A program made the translations under genes and the position numbers. From Streptomyces tendae (GTDB lineage: Bacteria > Actinomycetota > Actinomycetes > Streptomycetales > Streptomycetaceae), in contig NZ_BMUY01000024.1 in the NCBI RefSeq assembly GCF_014650435.1, positions 1 through 57,983 of the forward strand: 57,983 nt of DNA, read 5' to 3'. The notes beneath the pieces were generated by a model. The model searched no databases. It was given only the letters and a program-made list of their open reading frames with translations, and was not told where the DNA came from. Shown here in pieces: positions 34,917-42,398 of the stretch. Position 1 is the first letter of the stretch. Each line of letters starts with the position of its first letter.

Positions 34917-35400
34917 TCACCAGGTCTCCTCCGAGGCCGAACCGGGTGCCGTCCGACGCCAGGACCCCGTCCCGACGACTCGGCCGTCGCGCATCTCCAC
35001 CCGGCGCGGCAGCCGTGCTGCGATATTCCCGTCGTGCGTGATCACGGCGATGGTCGTGCCCTCTCTGTTCAGCCAGACGAGCGCTTCGAGAACCGCCCGG
35101 CCGTCCGCGAGTACCAAGGCCGGTCCGTTGACCAGCGCGCGGGCGATCGCGACGCGCCGGCGCTCACCACCGGACAACTCGTGCGGCAGATGCCCGACAT
35201 GGTGACCGAGCCCGCCCCGTTCCAGCGCGCTGAGCGCGAGCGGAGTACGCCGCCTGCGCGGCACCCCCGCGTACAGCAGGCCGGTGGCGATGTTCTCGGC
35301 CGCGCTCAGCCCTTCCGTCAGGTGGAACTGCTGGAAGACGAAGCCGAGCTGACGCCCGCGCAGTGCGGCCAGCCGCCGGTCTCCTAGGGACGCGACGTCC
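34917..35400 (-). pseudogene. ABC-transporter ATPase (LolD/MacB-like) remnant
   Basis: The fragment begins at DVASLGDRRLAALRG, then has the Q-loop GFVFQQFHLTEGLSAAEN, the signature LSGGERRRVAIARAL and the switch ITHDGNIA. The N-terminal Walker A half is missing. Between PALVLAD and GRAVLEALVWLN the usual Walker B glutamate and D-loop (about 10 residues) are deleted in frame, so it cannot hydrolyse ATP. It ends against a histidine-kinase fragment on the other strand. Confidence 0.8.
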
Positions 35401-35666
35401 TGCTCGCCTGCGGGACGGCGAGCGGAATCCGCATCGAGGTCTCCGACACGGGCTTCGGCATCGGCCCCGAGGAGCTGCCGCACGTCTTCGACCGATTCTG
35501 GCGGGCCGAGAAGTCCCGCTCGCGATGGACCGGCGGCAGCGGACTGAGCCTGTCGATCGTGCGCAAGCTGATCGATGCCCACGGCGGCACGGTCGAGGCG
35601 CACAACACCCCGGGTGTTGGTTCCACCTTCATCCTGCACCTGCCCGCAGGCGAGCACACGACGTGA
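35398..35666 (+). pseudogene. Histidine kinase C-terminal remnant (HATPase)
   Basis: The plus strand reads IRIEVSDTGFGIGPEELPHVFDRF (G1 box, D-x-G-x-G), then GGSGLSLSIVRKLIDAHGG (G2 box) and GVGSTFILHLP, ending at TGA 35664. This is only the ATP-binding end of a two-component sensor kinase. The sensor and dimerisation domains are gone. The ABC ATPase on the opposite strand breaks off at the same place, so a single deletion joined the two. Confidence 0.8.
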
Positions 35667-35796
35667 ACCGATCGCACGCCCCGGCACGTTACAGGGAAAG
35701 AGCCAGGTGAAACGCCTGGCGAGGAACTGGGGCTGCCAATCGTTTCCTCTCCCGTCGAGGACCGATGGGAGAGCTCAAGACCGAAAGATTGAGCAC

Positions 35797-36852
35797 ATGT
35801 CGGATGAGAACCGCGTGATGGAATTTCTCGGACAGGTGGTCGCCGACAACGCGGCCGCCTTCGCGGGAGTGTCGACGTCCCTGGGCGTCCGCCTCGGACT
35901 GTACCGGGCGATGTCCGGAGCGGGCCCGCTCACCTCGGAGGAGCTGGCCGAGCGGACCGGTCTCGTCGAGCGGTACACCCGCGAGTGGCTGGCGGCGCAG
36001 GTCGCCGGTGCCTACGTCCTGTACGACGCGGAAACGCACACGTACGTCCTTCCGGACGAGCACGCGGCCGTACTGGCCGACTCCTCGCTCCCAACCTACG
36101 TCGGTGGCGGCTTCACCATGCTGAAGGCCCTCTACGGCGCCGAGGAGGCACTGGCGGACGCCTACCGCAACGGCGGCGGCGTGAACTGGAAGGACTATGG
36201 TCCCGAGCTGGCCGAGGGCGTCGCCGCCTTCTTCAAGCCCGGGTACGACGCGGTCCTCGTCCAGGAGTGGCTGCCCGCCATGGACGGTGTCGAGGCCAAG
36301 CTCCGGCGGGGCGCCTCGGTCGCCGACGTGGGCTGCGGCTTCGGCCACTCAACCGTGCTCATGGCCAAGGCGTTCCCGGAGTCCCGCTTCCGCGGCTTCG
36401 ACTTCCACGGACCCTCGATCGACAAGGCCCGGAAACTGGCCGAGGAGGAGGGCGTCGCCGACCGTGTGACCTTCGAGGTCGCCGCCGCGCACGACTTCCC
36501 CGGCGACGGCTACGACCTCGTCACCTTCTTCGACTGTCTTCACGACCTTGGTGATCCCGGCGCGGCGCTCCGGCGTGCCGAGAAAGCCCTCGCGGACGAC
36601 GGAAGCTGCCTGGTCGTCGAGCCGAACGTGTCGGGAGAGCCGGGGGAGAACGTCAACCCGATCGGCCGCTCATTCGCCTCCACCTCCGCCGTACTCTGCC
36701 TGCCGGCGGCCATGGCGCAGGACGGCCCGCACGCACTCGGCAACCACCCGGGCCAGGACGCCCTCGCGGCCATCGCCGCCGAGGCGGGTCTGAAGCGCTG
36801 GAAGCTCGCCGTCGAGACGGTCACCAACCGCATCTATGACGTCAAGCGCTGA
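35797..36852 (+). CDS. Class I SAM-dependent methyltransferase
   Basis: The product (351 residues) starts at ATG 35797. It has a winged-helix-like N-terminal domain (about 10-85: SEELAERTGLVERYTREWLAA) and a Rossmann methyltransferase domain (about 165-330). Motif I is VADVGCGFGHSTV and the acidic loop is GFDFHGPSID. The arrangement matches ubiquinone/polyketide O-methyltransferase-like proteins in actinomycetes. A weak ribosome binding site precedes it. It probably stands alone. Confidence 0.88.
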   Translation: MSDENRVMEFLGQVVADNAAAFAGVSTSLGVRLGLYRAMSGAGPLTSEELAERTGLVERYTREWLAAQVAGAYVLYDAETHTYVLPDEHAAVLADSSLPTYVGGGFTMLKALYGAEEALADAYRNGGGVNWKDYGPELAEGVAAFFKPGYDAVLVQEWLPAMDGVEAKLRRGASVADVGCGFGHSTVLMAKAFPESRFRGFDFHGPSIDKARKLAEEEGVADRVTFEVAAAHDFPGDGYDLVTFFDCLHDLGDPGAALRRAEKALADDGSCLVVEPNVSGEPGENVNPIGRSFASTSAVLCLPAAMAQDGPHALGNHPGQDALAAIAAEAGLKRWKLAVETVTNRIYDVKR

Positions 36853-37030
36853 CGGCGGCACGAAGGTGACCGGCGAACCCGACAGCCCTGTTCCACCCGC
36901 ATTGCCCGACACGGAGTGCCCCGAGTGCGGAGCCATTGCCGTCCACCGGGCACCGAGCAGTCATCCGGCCCTCCTGTACCTGGCCTGCCGGAACACGGCA
37001 TGCGGCTGGCACTCGGGCCGCCTGGGCTGA
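36836..37030 (+). CDS. Small zinc-ribbon-like protein
   Basis: The frame (64 residues, ATG 36836 inside the previous gene's last codons; GTG 36866 is an alternative) has the pattern CPECG, then CRNTACGW: a CxxC...CxxxxC arrangement suited to one zinc ion. The rest is Pro/Ser-rich. Similar stand-alone Cys-rich proteins occur in Streptomyces. Its overlap with the methyltransferase suggests coupling, but coding potential is only moderate. Confidence 0.5.
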   Translation: MTSSADGGTKVTGEPDSPVPPALPDTECPECGAIAVHRAPSSHPALLYLACRNTACGWHSGRLG

Positions 37031-37127
37031 CCGTCCTCCCCGGCACCCCGCCGCGTACGCACGATGTACGGTCGACGTACGCGGCGGGGATCGTGTCTGG
37101 GTAGCATGACGGCCCAGGAGTTGTCCT

Positions 37128-37310
37128 ATGCCCGGTCTGTTCGACGCGGTCGACGCACTGATCGTGTCCCGCTGTTGCCGTCCGAGGCGCGCAAGCGGGC
37201 TACGGAAGGCCCACTGCCTGACGGCCGAGGAGGTGGCCGCCGTACTGAAGGTGCGTCGCGCGGCCCTGGCTGGGAGTCCGGCGAGACGGAACACCCCCGC
37301 AGATAACACT
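37128..37310 (+). pseudogene. tap: Tap (telomere-associated protein) N-terminal remnant
   Basis: Three frames together read MPGLFDAVDALI, then PLLPSEARKR, then LRKAHCLTAEEVAAVLKVRRAALAG, and then GWESGETEHPR. This order (a DAVDALI start, a proline stretch, then an XRE-type HTH ending WESGxTE) matches, from memory, the N-terminus of Streptomyces Tap proteins that bind telomeric 3' overhangs. At least three frameshifts make it inactive. Only the HTH-containing first 60 residues remain. A generic XRE regulator is the alternative. Confidence 0.55.
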
Positions 37311-37463
37311 TGCCCCAACGCCGCTGATCCCGACGCGGCAACGACCCGAATACATCGGCAACAAACCCCCGCCAACTCTCCCCGGAGCCGTTCCACTTCC
37401 CCCAGCTTCACTCTGGGAGGTTGCCCACCACCAGTCGAGATCACTCAACGTAACGAAGCGCTA

Positions 37464-38216
37464 CTAGCGGTTGGCGCGTGCCTCGAAGAGGCTCCGCAGG
37501 TGGGCCACACTCTGCTCGGCCAGCGGGCGCAGGGCCGAGGCCGTGGTGCGGGCATCGGCTCGCAACTGGTCCATAGCTCCAGGCCCGAGGGCATCCGCGG
37601 CCTCGGCGGAAAAGGAGGGCTCGGCAAGCCAGGCGTCAAGGAGGTCCGGTGTGACCTCCAGATGGAACTGGAGGCCCCAGGCCGCAGGCCCGGCGCGGAA
37701 TGCCTGGCACTCGGTGGTGTCGGTGCGGGCCAGAACGCGGGTATCGGAGCGCGGCACGATGCGGTCGCCATGCCAGTGCAGCACGGAAGGGGCGTCGGCC
37801 AACGGGCCGACGATCGGGTCGTCGCGATCCACGTCGCGCAGCGGGGCCCAGCCGAGTTCGTGCCCCCGGCCCAGTTCGGCGCCAGTTCGTACGGCCAGGC
37901 CCTGGGCGCGGGCGAGGAGCTGGGCTCCCAGGCAGACGCCCAGCGTGGGAATTTCCCACTGCAGTGCGTCAACCAGGAGGTCCCGCTCGACCTTCAGCAC
38001 TGGATGGGCCGCGAAATCATCGGCGTTCATGGGGCCGCCCATCACGACCAACCCCGCCAGCTCCGAGACCGGCGGCAGGTCATCCGGCGAGGCGCCTGGA
38101 GTATCGACCAGGTTCCGGATATCTGCCTTGAGGCCGCTGCCGTCCAGGGCGTCGAGGATCAGACCGGGCTTCTCGACCTGGACGTGCTGAAGGAACAAGA
38201 CGGTGCGCGCGGGCAT
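37464..38216 (-). CDS. Class I glutamine amidotransferase
   Basis: The product (250 residues) starts at ATG 38216. Catalytic residues: Cys in GVCLGAQLLA (about 95) and the His/Glu of GLQFHLEV (about 190), with a GGP oxyanion segment (VVMGGPMN, about 60). The type matches GuaA-like/GATase1 proteins that supply ammonia to, or act as, small-molecule amidotransferases; no synthetase partner is adjacent. The C-terminal 50 residues are a helical tail. The flanking DNA holds mobile-element relics, so it may be acquired. Confidence 0.88.
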   Translation of the reverse strand: MPARTVLFLQHVQVEKPGLILDALDGSGLKADIRNLVDTPGASPDDLPPVSELAGLVVMGGPMNADDFAAHPVLKVERDLLVDALQWEIPTLGVCLGAQLLARAQGLAVRTGAELGRGHELGWAPLRDVDRDDPIVGPLADAPSVLHWHGDRIVPRSDTRVLARTDTTECQAFRAGPAAWGLQFHLEVTPDLLDAWLAEPSFSAEAADALGPGAMDQLRADARTTASALRPLAEQSVAHLRSLFEARANR

Positions 38217-38792
38217 GCGGAGATCCCTAAGAATGTTGGCGGTCCAGGAGGACCGGGTGTGGCTGATGCGGAGTTGCCGTTGATGGCTCAAGGAGAGTGG
38301 CCGCCCGGTCCTCCGGGATGCTCCGGCTGCTGATTGAGAGCTGCGGTCATCGCTGGTTAGGGACTTGTCGGCGGAGTGTTCCCCGGGCTGAAAAGTGCTG
38401 GCCACGAGGGATACGGAGTGACGTGCTGTGGGCGATGCTGCGCGACAAGCGGCTCTTCACCCCCGTCCCGCCGGTCACGCAGGCGGCTTGACACGATCAT
38501 TGAGACTCTCCTGGAGGGAAAAGATCTGGAACGAATCCCTCCACTTTAGTGTGGGAGGTCAAGGCTGGAGGGGCAGGCAGGGATCAGGCCATGATCCCCC
38601 GGACAGGCCCTATTCCTGGACGTACCCGCCAAGGGCGTCCCGGCGCTGAACTGGCGTGCAGACGTGAATGAGGCTGTGCGACAAGCCGCACGCCTTACTG
38701 TGACAACAGGTTGCTTCAATCGCGCCCTTGCGTCACCGGCTCCGCCGGTGATAACTACTGAGCTTCGGCTCAACGATGAGGGCGACGGGGGT
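38217..38792. other. Relic-bearing region between amidotransferase and secY2
   Basis: No intact gene is seen. A transposase tail lies at 38420-38491, and three hairpins follow: GTGCG...CGCAC (38673-38688), CACCGGC-tcc-GCCGGTG (38734-38750) and TGAGC-ttcg-GCTCA (38759-38772). The last two lie just past the secY2 stop and may be its terminators. The rest is non-coding. Confidence 0.45.
38420..38491 (+). mobile_element. IS110-family transposase C-terminal remnant
   Basis: The plus strand reads VLWAMLRDKRLFTPVPPVTQAA before TGA. This is the typical C-terminal end of IS110/IS116-type transposases in Streptomyces. No other part of the element remains. Confidence 0.55.
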
Positions 38793-40106
38793 TCAGCGCA
38801 GGAAGCCCTTGTAGTGATGCTGCTGGAGCTGGCTCTCGATCTGCCGCACGGTCTCCAGGCCGACCCCGACGATGATGAGGATGCTGGTTCCGCCGAACGG
38901 GAAGTTCTGGCTGGCCCCGAACCCGGCCAACGCGATCGTGGGAACGAGGGCGATCAGCCCCAGATACAGAGCGCCTGGCCAGGTGATCCGGTTGAGCACG
39001 TACGAAAGGTACTCGGCGGTCGGCCGGCCGGCCCGGATGCCCGGGACGAAGCCGCCGTACTGCTTCATATTGTCCGCGACCTCGTCCGTGTTGAAGGAGA
39101 TGGCGACGTAGAAGAACGCGAAGAACACGATGAGCACGAAATACAGGGAGATGTAGAGCGGATGGTCGCCCTTGGTCAGGTTCCGGGTGACCCAGGTCTT
39201 CCAGCCGGACTCACCACCGGAGAACTGCGCCACCAAGGCCGGCAGGTAGAGCAGCGACGACGCGAAGATCACCGGAATCACGCCTGCCTGGTTCACCTTC
39301 AGTGGGATGTAGGTCGAGGTGCCCCCGTAGGATCGGCGACCGATCATGCGCTTGGCGTACTGCACCGGAATGCGCCGCTGCGCCTGCTCGACGAACACGA
39401 CCAGCCCGACCATGGCGAGGGCGACGACGACGACACCGCCGAACTCGATCCAGCCGTCGGCCAGCTTGCCCTGCTGCTTGATCGACCACAGCGCGGACGG
39501 GGTGGTGGCGGCGATCGAGATGAACATCAGGATCGACATGCCGTTGCCGATGCCTCGGTCGGTGATCAGCTCACCGAGCCACATGACCAGACAGGTACCG
39601 GCGGTCAGGCAGACGACCATGGTGACGGTGGTGAACACTGACCGGTCCGGGATGACCTCCGACGCCACCGAGCAGCCGGAGAACAGTGCGCCGCTGCGCG
39701 CCGTCGCGACCAGACCGGTGCCTTGGAGGACGGCCAGCGCCACGGTCAGGTAGCGGGTGTACTGGGTGATCTTCGCGGTACCGGCCTGTCCCTCCTTCTT
39801 CAACGCCTCCAGCCGCGGGATCACCACGGTCAGCAGCTGCAGGATGATGCTGGCCGTGATGTACGGCAGGATGCCGAGTGCGAAGACGGTGATCTGGAGC
39901 AGCGCACCCCCGCTGAAGAGGTTAACGAGCCCGAACAGCCCCCGGCTGTCCGAGGCCTGCCCGACACACTCCTGGACAGTCCTGTAGTCGACTCCCGGGA
40001 TCGGGACATGGGCACCGAGTCGGTACACCACGATGAGCCCTAGCGTGAAGATCAACTTCTTGCGCAGGTCAGGGGTCCTGAACGCACGGACGAAAGCGGT
40101 GAGCAC
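38793..40106 (-). CDS. secY2: Second SecY preprotein translocase subunit
   Basis: The start is GTG 40106, after a perfect AGGAGG; 437 residues. It has the ten membrane helices of SecY, including the plug and pore residues: GALLQITVFALGILPYITASII (about 70-92), RGIGNGMSILMF (about 188) and the C5 loop region VPIQYAKRMIGRRSYGG (about 250-265). Length and all helices are complete. It lies alone, without rplO, adk or map, so it is a paralogue rather than the spc-operon copy. The substrate range is unknown. Confidence 0.92.
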   Translation of the reverse strand: MLTAFVRAFRTPDLRKKLIFTLGLIVVYRLGAHVPIPGVDYRTVQECVGQASDSRGLFGLVNLFSGGALLQITVFALGILPYITASIILQLLTVVIPRLEALKKEGQAGTAKITQYTRYLTVALAVLQGTGLVATARSGALFSGCSVASEVIPDRSVFTTVTMVVCLTAGTCLVMWLGELITDRGIGNGMSILMFISIAATTPSALWSIKQQGKLADGWIEFGGVVVVALAMVGLVVFVEQAQRRIPVQYAKRMIGRRSYGGTSTYIPLKVNQAGVIPVIFASSLLYLPALVAQFSGGESGWKTWVTRNLTKGDHPLYISLYFVLIVFFAFFYVAISFNTDEVADNMKQYGGFVPGIRAGRPTAEYLSYVLNRITWPGALYLGLIALVPTIALAGFGASQNFPFGGTSILIIVGVGLETVRQIESQLQQHHYKGFLR

Positions 40107-40308
40107 GGCGCCTCCTGCGACCCTCACCCGGCTGCGCCACGCGAGAACCAGCGAATTCGACAGAACGGCACAGCAACGACGGCTGCCGGCCCAGAACCGG
40201 CTCGTCACATGCGCACGACCGTCGCCAGCTCACACATGATCCGACACCTGTTCAACGGCAAGTATGCCAGATTGGTTCATATGTGTGCATAAGTGTCTGC
40301 CGCACCGA

Positions 40309-40605
40309 CTACGCCAGCGTCTCCCGGTACCTCGCCAGCACCGGAGCCGTCTTGGTGGCGACGAACTCGGTGATGCGATAGGTACACACTCCCGCCTTGA
40401 CGAACGGGTCGTTCGCGGTTATCTCCTCGATCCGCGCACGATCCTCGGTGACGGCGAGGATCACCCCGCCGTCACGGGGCCTCTTGCGCCCTGAGGCCAG
40501 GAAGACACCGTGCTCGTAGAGTGCATTAAGCCATGTCACGTGCGCTTCTGTCGCGGCGTCGACGGCTTCGAGCGGGGCGGTGTAAACAGTTTCTAGTACA
40601 AACAT
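40309..40605 (-). CDS. YCII-related small protein
   Basis: The start is ATG 40605; 98 residues. The sequence FVLETVYTAPLEAVDAATEAHV starts a ferredoxin-like fold, followed by FLASGRKRPRDGGVILAVTED and ANDPFVKAGVCTYRITEF, as in the YCII family (dimeric alpha-beta). The family's His-Asp pair is partly kept (Asp in NDPF). Function is unknown; relatives occur as stand-alone or fused to sigma factors. Confidence 0.75.
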   Translation of the reverse strand: MFVLETVYTAPLEAVDAATEAHVTWLNALYEHGVFLASGRKRPRDGGVILAVTEDRARIEEITANDPFVKAGVCTYRITEFVATKTAPVLARYRETLA

Positions 40606-40788
40606 ACTCGAAATCGTACCGAGCCCGATCTGCTCAAGGTCTCGACAGGTATGTGTGACGATGCCCATACCGCATGCCCCGGAAGGTGTGCGGCGAGGGG
40701 GGAGACGTATGTTGCACGCCCCACACTCTCCTCTTGCGTGGCCAGTGCGGCATCGACCGTCGGCCGACTGTGGGGCAAAGTGCTCCCC

Positions 40789-41538
40789 ATGATGACGACG
40801 CCTGCAGAGCTCTTGCGTTCTCTCGCCCGCACCCGGGCCTCACTCGACGGTGAGGAAGTGACGTACTGGTGGTCCGGGGACGTCTACTCCTGGGCCCCCG
40901 ACGCGCCCTACGAGCGCGTCTTCGGATTCGAGGGGGTAAACGTCGCCCGCCTCGTCGAGGACCCTGAAGCCGGGGAGGATGCCTACCTCCTGCTCACCCG
41001 TGAGGCTGCCTTCTACCTGGACCCCGTCACACGGGAGATCCTCAAAGTCTGGCGGGACCTGCCGGTGGTGCACGTCTGGAACGACCCGGCGAACCAGAAG
41101 TGGCGCCCCTTCCCCATCCCGACGACCGAACTCGGGGGGCAGGTCTGCTTCAGCCTGGAGATCCCGCTCGCCTACCCCTCTCCGCTGCCGATGGCCCAGT
41201 ACCCCGTCCACTCGGCCGGCGATACGTACCGGGCCCTGGAACTGTTCCAGTTCTTCGCCGACCGCGCCGACCTGGACGGCACGGCCCCCAGTGTTCCGGC
41301 CGTCATGTCCTGGATGCGGATGTCGCCCTGGGTGCCGTGGATGGCCCGCGGCCGGCAGCTCGGCGGGCTGGCCTTCCACTGCCGGGGGCGCAAGCTCGGC
41401 TCGTACGACGATGTCCCCGAGCGGACTCGTGCCTACATTGCCGAACACCGGCCGGAGTTCGCCCATGCGCCAGAGCAGTGGAGCACGCCCAACGAGACGA
41501 GCTGGACGTACTTCCGGAGGCTCCATCCGCCCAAGTAG
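40789..41538 (+). CDS. DUF1838-like protein
   Basis: The product (249 residues, ATG 40789) has the pattern of the DUF1838 family: GEEVTYWWSGDVYSWAPD, LLLTREAAFYLDPVTREILKVW and VHVWNDPANQKW, then LEIPLAYPSPLPMA. It has no signal peptide or membrane segment. The family is often found with oxidoreductases; its function is unknown. It is solitary here, with the next ~800 bases non-coding. Confidence 0.7.
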   Translation: MMTTPAELLRSLARTRASLDGEEVTYWWSGDVYSWAPDAPYERVFGFEGVNVARLVEDPEAGEDAYLLLTREAAFYLDPVTREILKVWRDLPVVHVWNDPANQKWRPFPIPTTELGGQVCFSLEIPLAYPSPLPMAQYPVHSAGDTYRALELFQFFADRADLDGTAPSVPAVMSWMRMSPWVPWMARGRQLGGLAFHCRGRKLGSYDDVPERTRAYIAEHRPEFAHAPEQWSTPNETSWTYFRRLHPPK

Positions 41539-42343
41539 CCCCACCATCCCCGGCCGGAGCGTCAGACCACGTCGATCCGGCAGCCCTGTGCAGCCCCGTG
41601 CATTGGACGGTGACGTCCGGTTGGTTCGCCCCTTGGCATCCGTCACCCGGGCCGACAGGGTGTACGGCTCCGGGAGCGGCAGCCATGGGAGTAGCACCAA
41701 GACGTGTACGACCGCATCCAGTGGCGCGCCCCGGTGCCAGCGCCGCCGCTCGCGCCGGCCAGTGGCTGGAGACCGCACGCTGGCGGGACACGGTCCTGCT
41801 ATATGGCCCGTTCGACGCGGGCGCAGCCACGCGTTCCGAGTCGGACTCGTCCGTGCCCCCAGGTGCGCGGTATTCAATACCCGCTGGAGGCGTACCGCGT
41901 TCACCGCCATCTGACCCGCTGCGCCGGTGAGGCGAGGACCGCTATCGACATGATCGAGGCCTCGCCGGCAACTCCAGGACAAGGCACTGCTGAGGAGCGA
42001 CTACCGGGGCGAGCCTCTCAACGATGTCCTGCAGCGCTCCACGGAGTCCTCCGGCAAAGCGAAGGAACTTGCGGGCGCAGCAGGCTGAGCACGGCCCGCT
42101 CCGCCATCGGGCACGTCGCGTACGAGGACGAGCCCGGGGAGCGGGAGCCGGTGGCGGCGAGCTGAGGCTGGGTTCGGCGGGTGTGATCGTCTGCGGACGG
42201 TACGGAGCGGAGGCCGGGGCGGGCGGTCCCGACCCTTCTGCTGTCTGCCCCTGATCGGCTGCGGCCCCCAACCCGGCAACCTGCACACCGAAGGGTCCAC
42301 CATAAATGAGTGAGAATTTTCCAAAACATAGTGACTCTGGAAA
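41539..42343. other. Region without identifiable intact genes
   Basis: I found no gene I can defend. Around 41975-42087 the plus strand reads LQDKALLRSDYRGEPLNDVLQ then GKAKELAGAAG*, which looks like a decayed C-terminus of a larger protein I cannot name. The piece 41740-41830 has a similar decayed look. GC drops sharply after about 42300, where the next promoter lies. Confidence 0.4.
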
Positions 42344-42368
42344 TTGACTAGGTGAATTCTGTTATAAT
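42344..42368 (+). promoter_or_regulatory. AT-rich promoter candidate of the polymerase-like operon
   Basis: A perfect TATAAT at 42363-42368 is preceded by TTGACT at 42344-42349. The spacing (13 bases) is short for a sigma-70 pair, so the -35 assignment may be wrong. The segment 42300-42370 is far lower in GC than its surroundings. It ends about 30 bases before the GTG start at 42399. Confidence 0.45.
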
Positions 42369-42398
42369 GGGGGGTGATTGGGTTTCCGGGGAGGGTGA

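Noticed and set aside
38673..38772. IS200/IS605 end or TnpB guide RNA
   Set aside because: Hairpins are present but no TnpA/TnpB gene or cleavage-site sequence is nearby; secY2 terminators are a simpler explanation.
41704..42165. A 153-codon plus-strand frame
   Set aside because: No ribosome binding site or motif, mixed decayed composition; listed only as a gap.
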